A DNA stretch of 64,000 nt from Aeromonas tecta (GCF_000820185.1 NZ_CDCA01000037.1:98652-162651); one strand, 5' to 3'; counted from the first letter of the stretch, positions 48,611 through 59,678 are shown. Made by a program: numbers and translations. The notes: generated by a model from the sequence alone, not told the origin.

Positions 48611-50098
48611 ATGAGCCTCAGTGTCGAATTTCACGGCGTCTGCAAGGAGTTTGGCCCCATCCGAGTGCTGCACGGGGTCGATTTCGACCTGGCCGCGGGG
48701 CGCGTCTACGGCCTGCTCGGGGAGAATGGTGCGGGCAAGTCCACCCTGATGAAGATCCTCGCCGGCTACGAGCCCATCAGCAGCGGGGAGATCCACATCG
48801 ATGGCGAGGCGCGCCGCTGGATCTCCTCTCGCGAGGCGGAGCAGGCGGGAATAGTGCTGATCCATCAAGAACTCAACCTGGCCGAACACCTGACCCTGAC
48901 CCAGAACCTGTTCCTCGGCCACGAGCTGAAACGGGGCTGGTTGCTGGACGAGGCCCGCATGGCGAGCCAGACCCAACACTATCTGGAGCTGGTCGGGTTG
49001 CAACGGGATCCCGCCACCCGGGTGCGGCAACTTATCGTCGCGGAGAAGCAGCTGGTGGAGATTGCCAAGGCCCTGTCGCGCCAGGCCAGGCTGCTTATCA
49101 TGGACGAGCCGACCGCCACCCTGACCCCGGGGGAGACGACGCGGCTGTTCGCCCTCATCGCCAGGCTCAAGGCCCAGGGCACCACCGTCATCTACATCTC
49201 CCACAAGCTGGACGAGGTCAAGCGGATCACCGACGAGATAGTGGTGATGCGTGATGGCCGCTTCGTCAGCCGCGGCGAGACGGCGTCCCTCAGCCGCCAG
49301 CAGATGGCCAACCTCATGGTGGGGCGCGAGATGTCGGACATGTTTCCCCCAAGGCTCCCTCCCCCAGAGGACAGCGACATCGCCCTCGCGGTGAAGGGGC
49401 TCTGCGTCCCCGGCTGGGTGGAGAGCCTCGATTTTGAGGTGCAACGCGGCGAGATCTACGGCTTCGCCGGGCTGGTGGGAGCCGGTCGCACCGAGGCGTT
49501 TGAGGCTATTTTGGGCCTGCGTGAACGCCAGGCTGGCCACATCCAGCTGGCGGGCAAGGCCGTGCGCATCGACAGCCCGCGCGCCGCCATGCAGCAGGGG
49601 CTCACCTATCTGCCGGAGGATCGCAAAGGCAAGGGGCTGCACATTGACCTTGGGCTAACCGAGAACCTCACCCTGATGACGCTGGCGCGCTATGCCCACC
49701 CCTGGCTGGACAAGGGGGCGGAGCGGGCGGCCCTCGGCCGCGCCATCGATGAGTTCGGCATCAAGGCCGGCGCTCACTCGCTTCGGGCCCGCATGATGTC
49801 GGGGGGCAATCAGCAAAAATTGGCCCTCGCCAAGTTCCTGCACCCCGACCCCAGGGTCATCGTCCTCGACGAGCCCACCCGGGGGGTGGATGTGGGCGCC
49901 AAGCGCGACATCTATTTCCTGATCCAGCGGCTGGCCGCCGAGGGGCGCGCCGTCATCGTCATCTCGAGCGAGCTGATCGAACTGATCGGCCTGTGCCACA
50001 GGGTCGCCGTGCTGCGGGCAGGCCGCCTGCAGGCGGTGCTGCCCGCCCATCATCTGACCGAAGAGGAGTTGATCGCCTATGCAACCGGCACCCACTGA
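48611..50098 (+). CDS. Sugar ABC transporter, double ATP-binding subunit (RbsA/MglA type)
   Basis: A 495-residue protein with two ABC domains. Domain 1: Walker [10 protein letters not shown] (about 37-45) and Walker [13 protein letters not shown]. Domain 2: the degenerate P-loop [13 protein letters not shown] usual for this family, signature [14 protein letters not shown] and Walker [20 protein letters not shown]. It energises the permease that follows, overlapping it by 20 bp. AGGAG lies before the ATG at 48611; the longer frame upstream overlaps the LacI gene and lacks family sequence. Confidence 0.93.
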   Translation: MSLSVEFHGVCKEFGPIRVLHGVDFDLAAGRVYGLLGENGAGKSTLMKILAGYEPISSGEIHIDGEARRWISSREAEQAGIVLIHQELNLAEHLTLTQNLFLGHELKRGWLLDEARMASQTQHYLELVGLQRDPATRVRQLIVAEKQLVEIAKALSRQARLLIMDEPTATLTPGETTRLFALIARLKAQGTTVIYISHKLDEVKRITDEIVVMRDGRFVSRGETASLSRQQMANLMVGREMSDMFPPRLPPPEDSDIALAVKGLCVPGWVESLDFEVQRGEIYGFAGLVGAGRTEAFEAILGLRERQAGHIQLAGKAVRIDSPRAAMQQGLTYLPEDRKGKGLHIDLGLTENLTLMTLARYAHPWLDKGAERAALGRAIDEFGIKAGAHSLRARMMSGGNQQKLALAKFLHPDPRVIVLDEPTRGVDVGAKRDIYFLIQRLAAEGRAVIVISSELIELIGLCHRVAVLRAGRLQAVLPAHHLTEEELIAYATGTH

Positions 50099-51071
50099 AA
50101 CCCGCAAAGAGCGGATCTCCTCCCTGCTGTCGGGCACGGGCCCGCTGCTGGGGCTCATCCTGCTGTGCCTGCTCGGGACCCTGCTCAACCCCGACTTCGC
50201 CACCCTGGACAACCTGCTCAACGTGCTGACCCGCACCGCCTTCATCGGCATCATCGCCGTGGGCATGACCTTCGTTATCATGTCCGGCGGCATCGATCTC
50301 TCGGTCGGCGCCATGGCGGCCCTGATCGCCGGCGCCATGATCCTCATCATGAACCGGCTCGGCGCGGGGCCGCTGGCGGAGTCTCCCCTGCTGGTGGTGA
50401 TCATCGGCATCCTGCTGGCCCTGCTGCTCGGCCTGCTGTTCGGGGCCGGCCACGGCCTGCTCATCACCAGCGGCAAGATTGAGCCCTTCATCGTCACCCT
50501 CGGCACCCTCGGCATCTTCCGGGCCGTGCTGACCTATCTGGCCGATGGCGGCGCCCTGACCCTGGACGATGCCCTCGGCGACATCTACAGCCCCGTCTAC
50601 TACGGCAGCCTGCTGGGGATCCCCATTCCGGTCTGGGTCTTCCTGCTGGTGGCGCTGGCCGGGGGCTTGTTGCTCAACCGCACCGCCTTCGGTCGCCACG
50701 TGCAGGCCATCGGCTCCAACGAGCAGGTGGCGCGCTACGCCACCATCCGGGTCGATCTGGTCAAGCTGCTCAGCTACGCCCTGCTCGGGCTCTGCGTCGG
50801 CATCGCCACCCTGCTCTATGTGCCGCGCCTGGGCTCCGCCACCCCCACCACCGGGCTCTTGTGGGAACTGGAGGCCATCGCCGCCGTGGTGGTGGGCGGC
50901 ACCTCCCTCAAGGGGGGCGAGGGGCGCATCTTCGGCACCCTGGTGGGCGCCATCCTGCTGTCGGTCATCAGCAACATCCTCAATCTGACCAGCATCATCA
51001 GTGTTTACCTCAATGCGGCCGTGCAGGGCGTCGTGATCATCATGGTCGCCTTTATGCAGCGCCGGCGTTGA
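50079..51071 (+). CDS. Sugar ABC transporter permease (RbsC type)
   Basis: A 330-residue inner-membrane protein with about ten hydrophobic segments. Family motifs: [21 protein letters not shown] (about 66-86), [20 protein letters not shown] and [27 protein letters not shown] (permease loop that contacts the ATPase). It starts inside the ATPase gene (20-bp overlap). The transported molecule is unknown. Confidence 0.93.
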   Translation: MQPAPTETRKERISSLLSGTGPLLGLILLCLLGTLLNPDFATLDNLLNVLTRTAFIGIIAVGMTFVIMSGGIDLSVGAMAALIAGAMILIMNRLGAGPLAESPLLVVIIGILLALLLGLLFGAGHGLLITSGKIEPFIVTLGTLGIFRAVLTYLADGGALTLDDALGDIYSPVYYGSLLGIPIPVWVFLLVALAGGLLLNRTAFGRHVQAIGSNEQVARYATIRVDLVKLLSYALLGLCVGIATLLYVPRLGSATPTTGLLWELEAIAAVVVGGTSLKGGEGRIFGTLVGAILLSVISNILNLTSIISVYLNAAVQGVVIIMVAFMQRRR

Positions 51072-51164
51072 GCTTGTGGTGGAAACGGCAGTAAGACGAG
51101 TGGCGAGGGCTCCCTTCGCCGGACAAGGAACGGGCAGCAGCCCAACAGTCAAGAGGCTATCAAG

Positions 51165-52118
<954 letters not shown>

Positions 52119-52199
52119 GCAGCCACTGGCGATCGGCCCAGCCGATCGCCAGTCTGTCATCCGTGCAACCTTTCACCGCGCTTTGACGCAGGAGTGCCC

Positions 52200-53285
52200 A
52201 TGAAGACCATCAAGGGACCGGCCATCTTCCTCGCCCAGTTCATGGGGGAGCAGCCGCCATTCAACAGCCTGACGGGCCTGGCCGACTGGGCCGCCGGCCT
52301 CGGCTTTCACGGCCTGCAACTGCCGACGGACCCGCGCCTGTTCGATCTGACTAAGGCGGCGGCCAGTCAGGATTATTGCGACGAGGTCAGCGGCCTGCTG
52401 GCCGAGCGGGGGCTGGTCATCACCGAGCTATCCACCCATCTGCAGGGTCAGCTGCTGGCGGTCCACCCCGCCTATGACAGCCTGTTCGACGGCTTCGCCC
52501 CCCCGGCGGTGCGCGGCAAGCCCGCCGCCCGCACCCAGTGGGCAAGCGATCAGCTCAAGGCGGCCGCCACCGCCTCCCGACGACTCGGCCTCAGTGCCCA
52601 CGTCACCTTCTCCGGCGCCCTCGCCTGGCCTTATCTCTACCCCTGGCCCCAGCGCCCTGCCGGGCTCATCGAAGAGGCCTTCGCCGAGCTCGCCCGCCGC
52701 TGGCTCCCCCTGCTGAACACGTTTGATGAGGCCGGGGTGGATCTCTGCTACGAGCTGCACCCGGGGGAAGATCTGTTCGACGGCGCCACGCTGGAGCGCT
52801 TCCTCGAGGCGACCGGTAATCACCCCCGGGTCAACGTGCTCTACGATCCCAGCCACATGCTGCTGCAGCAGCTCGACTACCTCGCCTTCCTCGATCTCTA
52901 TCACGAGCGGGTGCGCGCCTTCCACGTCAAAGATGCCGAGTTCAGGCCCTCGGGGCGCCAGGGCGTCTACGGCGGCTATGCCCCCTGGCTGGAGCGGGCG
53001 GGACGCTTTCGCTCCCTGGGGGATGGGCAGATCGACTTTGGTGCCATCTTCAGCAAGCTCGCCCAGTACGACTACCCCGGTTGGGCCGTGCTGGAGTGGG
53101 AGTGCGCCCTCAAGCACCCGCAGGACGGTGCCGCCGAGGGGGCCGACTTCATCCGCCGCCACATTATCCGGGTCGCCGAGCACCCCTTCGATGACTTCGC
53201 CGGCAGCGGCCTGGCGCGGGAAGAGGTCAGAAACCTGCTCGGCCTCGGCGCGGATCCCACCGGCAAGCAAGGAGATAAGCGATGA
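52200..53285 (+). CDS. Sugar phosphate isomerase/epimerase-like TIM-barrel protein
   Basis: A 361-residue protein of the xylose-isomerase-like (AP endonuclease 2) TIM-barrel superfamily. Putative metal ligands: Glu in LCYELHPGED, Asp and His in VLYDPSHML, His in FHVKDAEF, and Glu in VLEWECALKHP. It starts MKTIKGPAIFLAQF with AGGAG 5 nt upstream; a GTG two codons earlier is possible. Its end overlaps the oxidoreductase start (ATGA). The substrate is unknown: isomerisation or cleavage of a keto-sugar are both possible for this fold. Confidence 0.85.
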   Translation: MKTIKGPAIFLAQFMGEQPPFNSLTGLADWAAGLGFHGLQLPTDPRLFDLTKAAASQDYCDEVSGLLAERGLVITELSTHLQGQLLAVHPAYDSLFDGFAPPAVRGKPAARTQWASDQLKAAATASRRLGLSAHVTFSGALAWPYLYPWPQRPAGLIEEAFAELARRWLPLLNTFDEAGVDLCYELHPGEDLFDGATLERFLEATGNHPRVNVLYDPSHMLLQQLDYLAFLDLYHERVRAFHVKDAEFRPSGRQGVYGGYAPWLERAGRFRSLGDGQIDFGAIFSKLAQYDYPGWAVLEWECALKHPQDGAAEGADFIRRHIIRVAEHPFDDFAGSGLAREEVRNLLGLGADPTGKQGDKR

Positions 53286-54430
53286 CAAGACGACTGCGTC
53301 TGGGCATGGTGGGGGGCGGCCAGGGGGCCTTCATCGGCGCCGTGCACCGGCTGGCCGCCCGCATGGACGATCACTATGAGCTGCTCGCCGCCGCCCTCTC
53401 CGCCGATCCCGCCAACGCCCGGGCGAGCGCACTCGCCCTCGGGCTGGATCCGGCCCGCGCCTATGAGGATTACACCCTCATGGCCCGGGCCGAGGCGGCC
53501 AGACCCGACGGCATCGAGGTGGTGGCCATCACCACCCCGAACCACCTGCACGCCCCGGTGGCGCGCGCCTTCCTGCAGGCCGGGATCCACGTCATCTGCG
53601 ACAAACCGCTGGCGCTGACCCTGGCCGAGGGGGAAGAGCTCGCCCTGCTCGCCCGCCAGCAACGGCGGCTGTTCGCCCTCACCCACACCTATTCGGGCTA
53701 CCCCATGGTGCGCCACGCCCGCGAGCTGGTCGCCGCCGGCGCCCTGGGCGAGCTGCGCTATGTGCAGGTGGAATACCTGCAAGACTGGCTCGCCAATCCC
53801 ATCCCTCCCGGCCAGAACAAGCAGGCGGACTGGCGGGCGGATCCCGCCCTGGCCGGGCGGGCGGGTTGTCTCGGTGACATCGGCACCCACGCCTACCAGC
53901 TGGCGGCCTTTATCAGCGGGCAGCAGCCAGGCGAGCTTGCCGCCCTGCTGCACAGCTTCGTGCCGGGGCGCCTGGTGGACGACCATCTGCAAGTCTGGCT
54001 GCGCTACCCCGGCGGGATGCGCGGATCGCTCAACGCGAGCCAGGTCGCCAGCGGCGAGGAGAACCGGCTGCAGATCCGCCTCTATGGCAGCAAGGCCAGC
54101 CTTGTCTTTCGCCAGGAGGATCCCAATGTGCTCTGGCTCACCCCCCTCGGCGGCGCCAGCCAGCGGCTGACCCGGGGCCGGGTGGCGAGCCCGGCGGCGC
54201 AGCACGCCAGCCGGGTACCTGCCGGGCATCCCGAGGGCTATCTGGAGGCCTTCGCCCAGCTTTACACGGACGCGGCGCTGCAGATCCACGCCCTCGAGGC
54301 GGGCCTCCCGCCCCCGCCCGAGAGTCTGGCTCTCACCACGGTCGAGGACGGGGTGGCGGGGATGCGCTTCATCGAAGCCAGCCTGGCCAGTCACGCCGCT
54401 GACGGACGCTGGCAGCCGCTCTCCCCCTGA
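53282..54430 (+). CDS. Gfo/Idh/MocA-family oxidoreductase
   Basis: A 382-residue NAD(P)-dependent sugar or polyol dehydrogenase. The Rossmann loop is GMVGGGQGAFIGAVHRLA (about 8-25); the conserved lysine motif is ICDKPLALTLAEGEEL (normally EKP), and the catalytic His lies in GDIGTHAYQLAAF. It is co-translated with the isomerase-like gene and is the last gene of the cluster. The pair recalls inositol and 3-keto-sugar pathways; the substrate cannot be read from sequence. Confidence 0.9.
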   Translation: MTRRLRLGMVGGGQGAFIGAVHRLAARMDDHYELLAAALSADPANARASALALGLDPARAYEDYTLMARAEAARPDGIEVVAITTPNHLHAPVARAFLQAGIHVICDKPLALTLAEGEELALLARQQRRLFALTHTYSGYPMVRHARELVAAGALGELRYVQVEYLQDWLANPIPPGQNKQADWRADPALAGRAGCLGDIGTHAYQLAAFISGQQPGELAALLHSFVPGRLVDDHLQVWLRYPGGMRGSLNASQVASGEENRLQIRLYGSKASLVFRQEDPNVLWLTPLGGASQRLTRGRVASPAAQHASRVPAGHPEGYLEAFAQLYTDAALQIHALEAGLPPPPESLALTTVEDGVAGMRFIEASLASHAADGRWQPLSP

Positions 54431-54737
54431 CACCGCCATGGGGGAAGCGCCTCGCCAGACAAGCCGGACGGCGCCATTCAGCCAGCGCCGTCCGGCGGCT
54501 CGTCATCTGTTGTACCCCTTTGATCTGATACATCTTTATCCCCTTGTTATCGCTGGACATCTCTGCTGGAGGCAGTTTATTGCGCCTAATTAGCGCCATT
54601 AATCAGTGATTTGTGTTGAAAAATAAGAATATTATGTTGCTATTTACGGCCTCTAGTGCACCCGAGGTGGCGGGGTCGCCTGCCTCACCAAGGTCTCGGA
54701 ACCAGGCGCATGCTCAGGCCCCCGTCCGGCCACCGCA
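54431..54737. other. Convergent gap between the sugar cluster and the transporter operon
   Basis: About 307 bp without a supported gene. It contains a perfect 12-bp stem (GCCGGACGGCGC and complement, 54463-54496, 10-nt loop), probably the end of the sugar-cluster transcript although no T-run follows, and an AT-rich stretch (54500-54650) unlike the very GC-rich genes on both sides. Confidence 0.55.
54463..54496 (+). terminator. Hairpin after the sugar cluster
   Basis: A perfect 12-bp GC-rich stem with a 10-nt loop, 32 bp after the oxidoreductase stop. It lacks a T-run, so it may act as a 3'-end stabiliser or need Rho. Confidence 0.55.
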
Positions 54738-56159
54738 TCACCCCGCCCGCCGTCCGCTGGCCAGCTCCTGGTTTGCCACCGTCTCTCCCAGCCGCAGGCA
54801 GCGATCACCAACCTTGTCGGCCAGCGCCTCGTCATGGGTCACCAGCAGCAGGGCGCAGCCTATTTCGCCGAGCTCCTCCAGCAGGCAGGCCATGGTCTGC
54901 TGCTGGCTGAGGGGATCGAGCCGGGAGGTCGGCTCGTCGGCAAACAGCAGCACGGGGCGCAGCAGCAGCGCCCGGATCAGCGACAGCCGCTGCAGCTCGC
55001 CGCCCGACACCTGGCCCGGCAGGCGCATCAGCAGGCCCTCGTCCAGCCCGAGCCTCCCTAGGTAGTCGGTCAGGCGCTGGCGGGGCAACTGATGGTGGCG
55101 CAGCAGATCGTCAAACAGGGTGCCGAGCCGCACCCGGCTGGCGAAGGCCTGCACCGGATCCTGATAGAGCTTCTGCCAGCGGTGAGGCGCTATCCCCTCC
55201 CGGCGCAACAACTGCCCGCGCAGCGGCCGCTGCAGGCCGAGCAGCACATTGCCGAGGGTGCTCTTGCCCGCCCCGCTCGGCGCCATGATGGCCAGCCGCT
55301 CCCCCTGCGCCAGTTGCACATCGAGATCCTCGAACAGCCGTTGCTCCCCGTAGCCCATGGTCAGCCCCTCGCCCCTCAACAGCCAGTCACCGGGCGCGGG
55401 CGCGCTCGCCCTGGGCCAGGCCCCGGGCTCCGCCGCCAGCAGCGCCCGGGTGTAAGAGTGGACAGGCTGGTGCAGCACCCGCTCGGCGGGGCCCTGCTCC
55501 ACTATCTCCCCCCCCTTGACCACCAGCACCCAGCCCCCCAGCACGCGGGCCAGGGCCAGATCATGGGTGATGGTCAGCAGCTGGCTGCCTCGCGCCAGAT
55601 AGCCGAGCAGCAACTCTTGCAACTTCGCGCAGGCCAGACGGTCGAGCCCCTTGGTGGGTTCATCGGCGATAAGCAGCCGGGCCTGCCCCAGGGTGGCCGC
55701 CGCAAAGGCGGCGCGCTGGGCCATACCACCGGAGAGCTGGTGCGGCAGGTGGCGCTCCCGTCCCGCCAGCCCCAAATGCTCGAGGGACGCCCGGGCCCGC
55801 GAGCGCGCGGTTGGCCCTCTGGCCAGCCAGCCCTCTTCCACCTGGCGCAGCAACCCCATGGTGGGATCCAGCGCCAGCACCGGCTCCTGTGGCAGCATCA
55901 CCAGCTCTCGCCCCCACAGGGCCCGCAGACGATGGGGCTCGGCCAGATCGTGATGCTGGCCTGCCACCTCAAGCCGCCCCTGTGCTAGCAGGGGGGGAGG
56001 CAATGTGCCCATCAGGGCGTGGGCCAACAGGGATTTGCCCGAGCCGCTCTCCCCTATCAGGGTCAGGGCCGTGCCGGGGATGAGGGTCAGGTCCAACGCT
56101 TGTAGCAAGACTTGTCTGCCATCGCTCACCCGAAGACCCTTGATATGAATGGCCGTCAT
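54738..56159 (-). CDS. Nickel/peptide-type ABC transporter ATPase, fused double subunit (DppD-DppF type)
   Basis: A 473-residue fusion of two ABC ATPases that are usually separate. Domain 1: Walker A GESGSGKS (about 37), signature LSGGMAQR, Walker B LLIADEPTKGLD. Domain 2: Walker A APSGAGKS (about 300), signature VSGGELQR, Walker B LLFADEPTSRLD. Both look complete. Start at MTAIHIKGLRV with AAGGAG upstream; the ATG overlaps the stop of the permease gene (ATGA). Last gene of a four-gene operon. Confidence 0.9.
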   Translation of the reverse strand: MTAIHIKGLRVSDGRQVLLQALDLTLIPGTALTLIGESGSGKSLLAHALMGTLPPPLLAQGRLEVAGQHHDLAEPHRLRALWGRELVMLPQEPVLALDPTMGLLRQVEEGWLARGPTARSRARASLEHLGLAGRERHLPHQLSGGMAQRAAFAAATLGQARLLIADEPTKGLDRLACAKLQELLLGYLARGSQLLTITHDLALARVLGGWVLVVKGGEIVEQGPAERVLHQPVHSYTRALLAAEPGAWPRASAPAPGDWLLRGEGLTMGYGEQRLFEDLDVQLAQGERLAIMAPSGAGKSTLGNVLLGLQRPLRGQLLRREGIAPHRWQKLYQDPVQAFASRVRLGTLFDDLLRHHQLPRQRLTDYLGRLGLDEGLLMRLPGQVSGGELQRLSLIRALLLRPVLLFADEPTSRLDPLSQQQTMACLLEELGEIGCALLLVTHDEALADKVGDRCLRLGETVANQELASGRRAG

Positions 56160-56962
56160 GCTGCGACTCCTTGTGAAGAACGGGGATGGGGAGAAACCTG
56201 CTGATTGAGCAGCACCAGCGCCAGCAGCATCAGCCCCATCACCATGATGGGCGCCAGCAACAGGCGGGGCGCCTCCTGATAGTGAGGCAGCGCCTCCGTC
56301 ATCATCAGGCCCAGCTCCGGGGTGGGCGGCTGAATGCCCACGCCAACGAAGCCCAGGGTCGAGAGGGTCAGAATGGCTCCGGCGAGGCCGAACGCCATCA
56401 TGGTCAGCAACTGGGGCGCCAGCACGGGCCAGAGGTGGCGGCGCGCGACATAGCCATTGCCAAAGCCGAGCAGCCGGGACGCCTCCACCTGCGGCGAGGC
56501 GAGCAGACTGCGACTGCGGGCCCGCACCACCCGGTAGTACTCCACCCATTGGGCCATCGCCAGACCGAGGTAAAGAATGGCGAAGCCGCCCTGGGCCATG
56601 GCGGAGAACAGCAGCACCAGCAGCAGGCTCGGCAGGGCCAGCACGCCGTCGGCCAGGCTGCGCAGCAGCCCGTCCACCCAGCCACCGCGCCAGGCGCTGA
56701 GCCAGCCAAGCAGGCAACCGAGCAGGGCCGCGGTCAGCACACAGAGGCTGCCAAGCAGCAAGGACAAGCGGGTTGCCGATCCGAGCCGGGCCATCAGGCT
56801 GCGGCCCAGCTGATCGCGGCCGAGCGGTTCTTGCCAACTGGGACCGGCCAGAAAATGAGCCAGATCCTGGGCCGCCGGATCGGACCAGGCGAGGGGCGCC
56901 AACAAGGCAAACAGCACCACCAGCAGGAGCAGCGCGGCCCCCGCCTTGACGGAAAAAGACAT
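56156..56962 (-). CDS. ABC transporter permease (DppC/NikC type)
   Basis: A 268-residue inner-membrane protein with about six helices. The family motifs are LGRDQLGRSLMARL (about 60) after the first helix and the ATPase-contact segment EASRLLGFGNGYVARRHLWPVLAP. Start at MSFSVKAGAALLL. Its start lies just inside the end of the preceding permease gene (stop at 56965-56967), and its stop overlaps the ATPase start. Confidence 0.9.
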   Translation of the reverse strand: MSFSVKAGAALLLLVVLFALLAPLAWSDPAAQDLAHFLAGPSWQEPLGRDQLGRSLMARLGSATRLSLLLGSLCVLTAALLGCLLGWLSAWRGGWVDGLLRSLADGVLALPSLLLVLLFSAMAQGGFAILYLGLAMAQWVEYYRVVRARSRSLLASPQVEASRLLGFGNGYVARRHLWPVLAPQLLTMMAFGLAGAILTLSTLGFVGVGIQPPTPELGLMMTEALPHYQEAPRLLLAPIMVMGLMLLALVLLNQQVSPHPRSSQGVAA

Positions 56963-56964
56963 GA

Positions 56965-57927
56965 TCAAGACTCCTTGGGACCACGGGGATCGATGGCGAG
57001 GCAAAGCAAGTCGGTCAGGGTGTTGAGCAGCACGAACAGCGCCGCCAGCACCAGCACAGTGCCCTGAACCATGGGCACGTCGCGCCAGAAGATGGCATGC
57101 ACCAGCGCATGGCCGATGCCGGGCCAGGCGAACAGGCTCTCGACCACCACCACGCCTTCGATCAGGAGCACCAATTGCACGCTGGTGTAGGCGATGACGC
57201 TGACCCCGATGTTGCGCAGCCCGTGGCGCCAGAATACCCGCACCGGAGAGAGCCCCTTGGTGAGGGCGAAGCGGTAATAATCGGACTGCACCACGCTGAG
57301 CACGCTTTCTCGCACCACTCGGGCCAGCACGCCGGAGAGGCCAAGCCCCAGGGTCAATGCGGGCAGCCAGAGGTTGTGTCCCTCCCCGTGCCCGGCGGCG
57401 CGAAACCAGCCCAGCTCGACCGAGAGCAGTACCATCAGCACCAGGCCGAGCAGGAAGGGAGGCAGCGCCCGCATCAGCACACTCCAGGCCAGGATCAACC
57501 GATCGCAGAGCCCTCCCGGGCGCAGGGCGCTCAGGCTGCCGAGGGGCAAGGCCAGCAGCAGGGCCAGCACCACGGCGGCGAACGCCAGCGACAGGGTGGC
57601 CCCCAGGTGATGGGCAATCTCGCCCGCCACCGGCGCCCCTGTCACCAGGGAGTTGCCCAGATCCCCCTGCAGCAGGGCGCCCAGCCAGTCACCGAAGCGG
57701 GCAAGGGCCGAGCCGGTCAGTCCCGGCTCGCTGCGCACTGCGCTCGCGGCCTCGGCGGTGACATAGTCATAGCCGTAGCGGCCCGCGGCGATGCGAAAGG
57801 CGATGTCCCCCGGCAGGGATTGCACCATCAGAAAACAGAGCCCGGCCACCAGCAGCGCCACCGTCAGCGCCTGTATCAGCCGCAGGCCGAGGACCGCCAT
57901 GACGGTCGGCCAGAGCGAGCCTGTCAT
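56965..57927 (-). CDS. ABC transporter permease (DppB/NikB type)
   Basis: A 320-residue inner-membrane protein. Features: FLMVQSLPGDIAFRIAAG, GDLGNSLVTGAPV, and the contact segment DYYRFALTKGLSPVRVFWRHGLRN. Start at MTGSLWPTVM since its ATG overlaps the TGA of the binding-protein gene (57924-57927). It forms the channel with the DppC-type partner. Confidence 0.9.
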   Translation of the reverse strand: MTGSLWPTVMAVLGLRLIQALTVALLVAGLCFLMVQSLPGDIAFRIAAGRYGYDYVTAEAASAVRSEPGLTGSALARFGDWLGALLQGDLGNSLVTGAPVAGEIAHHLGATLSLAFAAVVLALLLALPLGSLSALRPGGLCDRLILAWSVLMRALPPFLLGLVLMVLLSVELGWFRAAGHGEGHNLWLPALTLGLGLSGVLARVVRESVLSVVQSDYYRFALTKGLSPVRVFWRHGLRNIGVSVIAYTSVQLVLLIEGVVVVESLFAWPGIGHALVHAIFWRDVPMVQGTVLVLAALFVLLNTLTDLLCLAIDPRGPKES

Positions 57928-59450
57928 GGCGCACTCCATGTCAGCCTGGTCAGATGGTAGCTGCGCTCCTGGGGATCCAGCGCAAAGCCCTTGAGCTGAC
58001 GGCTGACCGCCGCACTCTGGCGATACCAGGCGATGGGCAGCAGCGGCAGCTCCTGTTGCAATGTGGTGGCGATGCCGAGGCGAAGCGCGGCGGCCTCCTT
58101 TGCCGGCAGCGTCTCCTTGCCAAGGCGGGCAAGATCTTGCTCAAGCGCGGGGGATTGCCAGTTCATCACTCCCCAGTCGGCCCCTGCGGGTGCCAGATCC
58201 CCCAGCAGGGTCACCAGCGGATCCGGCACCAGCGCATAGTTGCGGGCATAGAGACCGAGCTGGAGCGAGCCATCCTGATGGCCGGCCGGGATCTCGCTCG
58301 AGTTGCCCACCGCCACCTTGAGCTCGACCCCCACTTGCTTCCACTGCGCCTGCAACGCCGTCGCCAGCTGCGGCAACTCCGGGCGATCCGGGAAGGTGCG
58401 CAGGGTCAGGGCAAAGCGAGCCTGTCCCTTGTGCAACACGCCGTCGTCCCCCTTGTGCCAACCCGCCGCGGCAAAGGCCGCCTGCGCCGCCTTCAGGTCA
58501 TAGGCGAGCGGGGTCAGGCCGGGTTGATGCCATTCGCTCAGGCTGGGTGGAAACAGCTGAGTCGCCGCCATCTCGGGATCCCGCAGCAGGGCGGTCGCCA
58601 TGCCGCTGCGGTCGATAGCCAGACTGAGTGCGCGGCGCACGGCCGGATCACTTAACAGCGGATCGGCCCCATTGAGTTTGAGCTGTATGGTGCGTGGCAG
58701 AGTCACCGAGGCGATGGTAACGCGAGGGGCCTGCTGCAGGCGGCGGATGCTGACCGGATCCAGCCCCCAGGCGATGTCAGCCTGACCGCTCTCGGCCATC
58801 AGGGTGCGGCTCTCGGCGCGGCCCACCGTCAGATAGCTGACTTGCTCAATAGCAGGTTGGGCGCCATCCCACCCCTCGAAGCGGCTGACGTCAATTCGCT
58901 GCGGTTGCTGTAAACGGCTGATGCGATAAGGGCCGGAGCCAATAACCCGGGTCACCTCCCCCTTGTCGTCATAAGCCCCCTTCGCCAGGATCTGGGTACT
59001 GGGATGGGCCAGCACCGCCGCCAAGGAGGCGAAGGGCTCGTGGAGACTGATGAGCAGCGAATCCTCTTTTGCTTCAACCCTCTCGATAGGCACGCTTTGC
59101 AGCACGCCGGGTTTGCGCAAGGCCTGCTGCAAGGCAAACGCGACCTGCTCGGCACTCACCTCGCTGTCATCGTGAAAATGGGCGTGGGGGCGCAGCCTGA
59201 ATTGCCAGCTCAAACCATCGTCGGACACTGACCAGCTACTGGCGAGGCCAGGTTGCAGTTCTCCCTTGTCGCCCACTTCCACCAGGGTCTCGGCGACCTG
59301 CAAGCGGGTGAAGAAGACCCCGTTACTGGCCGGATCCAGGCTGTGGATCTCCCAGGGCCCCACCATGGTGAGCGGCTTGCCATGGGCCGCACTCATCCCA
59401 ACCAGCAGTGCCAGCGCGCACCAGCCTGAATAGGCATACTTTTTTGTCAT
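57924..59450 (-). CDS. Periplasmic binding protein of the nickel/peptide-type ABC transporter
   Basis: A 508-residue SBP_bac_5 protein resembling NikA and DppA. A signal peptide (about 1-23, MTKKYAYSGWCALALLVGMSAAHG) is followed by PWEIHSLDPASNGVFFTRLQVAETLVEV, SWSVSDDGLSWQFRLRPHAHFHDD and the middle RRALSLAIDRSGMATALL. Several His residues (HAHFHDD) could bind metal, but this is not proof. I start at MTKKYAYSG, although an in-frame ATG eight codons earlier is possible. A Fur-like box lies directly upstream, so the operon is probably iron-controlled. Ligand candidates: a metallophore complex, heme or a peptide. Confidence 0.85.
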   Translation of the reverse strand: MTKKYAYSGWCALALLVGMSAAHGKPLTMVGPWEIHSLDPASNGVFFTRLQVAETLVEVGDKGELQPGLASSWSVSDDGLSWQFRLRPHAHFHDDSEVSAEQVAFALQQALRKPGVLQSVPIERVEAKEDSLLISLHEPFASLAAVLAHPSTQILAKGAYDDKGEVTRVIGSGPYRISRLQQPQRIDVSRFEGWDGAQPAIEQVSYLTVGRAESRTLMAESGQADIAWGLDPVSIRRLQQAPRVTIASVTLPRTIQLKLNGADPLLSDPAVRRALSLAIDRSGMATALLRDPEMAATQLFPPSLSEWHQPGLTPLAYDLKAAQAAFAAAGWHKGDDGVLHKGQARFALTLRTFPDRPELPQLATALQAQWKQVGVELKVAVGNSSEIPAGHQDGSLQLGLYARNYALVPDPLVTLLGDLAPAGADWGVMNWQSPALEQDLARLGKETLPAKEAAALRLGIATTLQQELPLLPIAWYRQSAAVSRQLKGFALDPQERSYHLTRLTWSAP

Positions 59451-59459
59451 TCCTTCCAC

Positions 59460-59511
59460 CCAAACAATAATCATTATCAGCCAAAAGCGTTTCGTTATAA
59501 CATAACATTTA
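59460..59511 (-). promoter_or_regulatory. Fur-like box and promoter of the transporter operon
   Basis: The 19 bp at 59460-59478 match the Fur consensus (GATAATGATAATCATTATC) at 14 positions; on the minus strand GATAATGATTATTG is read. Just upstream lie TATAAC (about 59492-59497) and a TTTGCA/TTGCAC -35-like hexamer about 15-16 bp before it. Fur-iron binding would block transcription just after the start. Confidence 0.72.
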
Positions 59512-59650
59512 TTCGTGCAAAATAGCTTTCTTCTCTTGATAAATGGCTTATTTGACGGAAATGAACGATGTCATCAGCCCTTCAGATCAGGGCTTTGTCG
59601 AGATGGGTGGTGGGAAATATTGGGGTCAAAACGAGGGGGGAAGAACTGGA

Positions 59651-59678
59651 AAAAAGATGGCCCATCGCAGGGCCATCC
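59651..59678 (-). terminator. Terminator after the glutathione transferase pair
   Basis: GATGGCCC and GGGCCATC stem with a 6-nt loop and a six-T tail on the minus strand, 9 bp after the stop codon at 59687. Confidence 0.88.

Noticed and set aside
56160-56984. N-terminal extension of the fused ATPase frame
   Set aside because: The open frame continues upstream through the permease gene, but the sequence there is the permease in another frame; the ATG at 56159 has a clear ribosome site.
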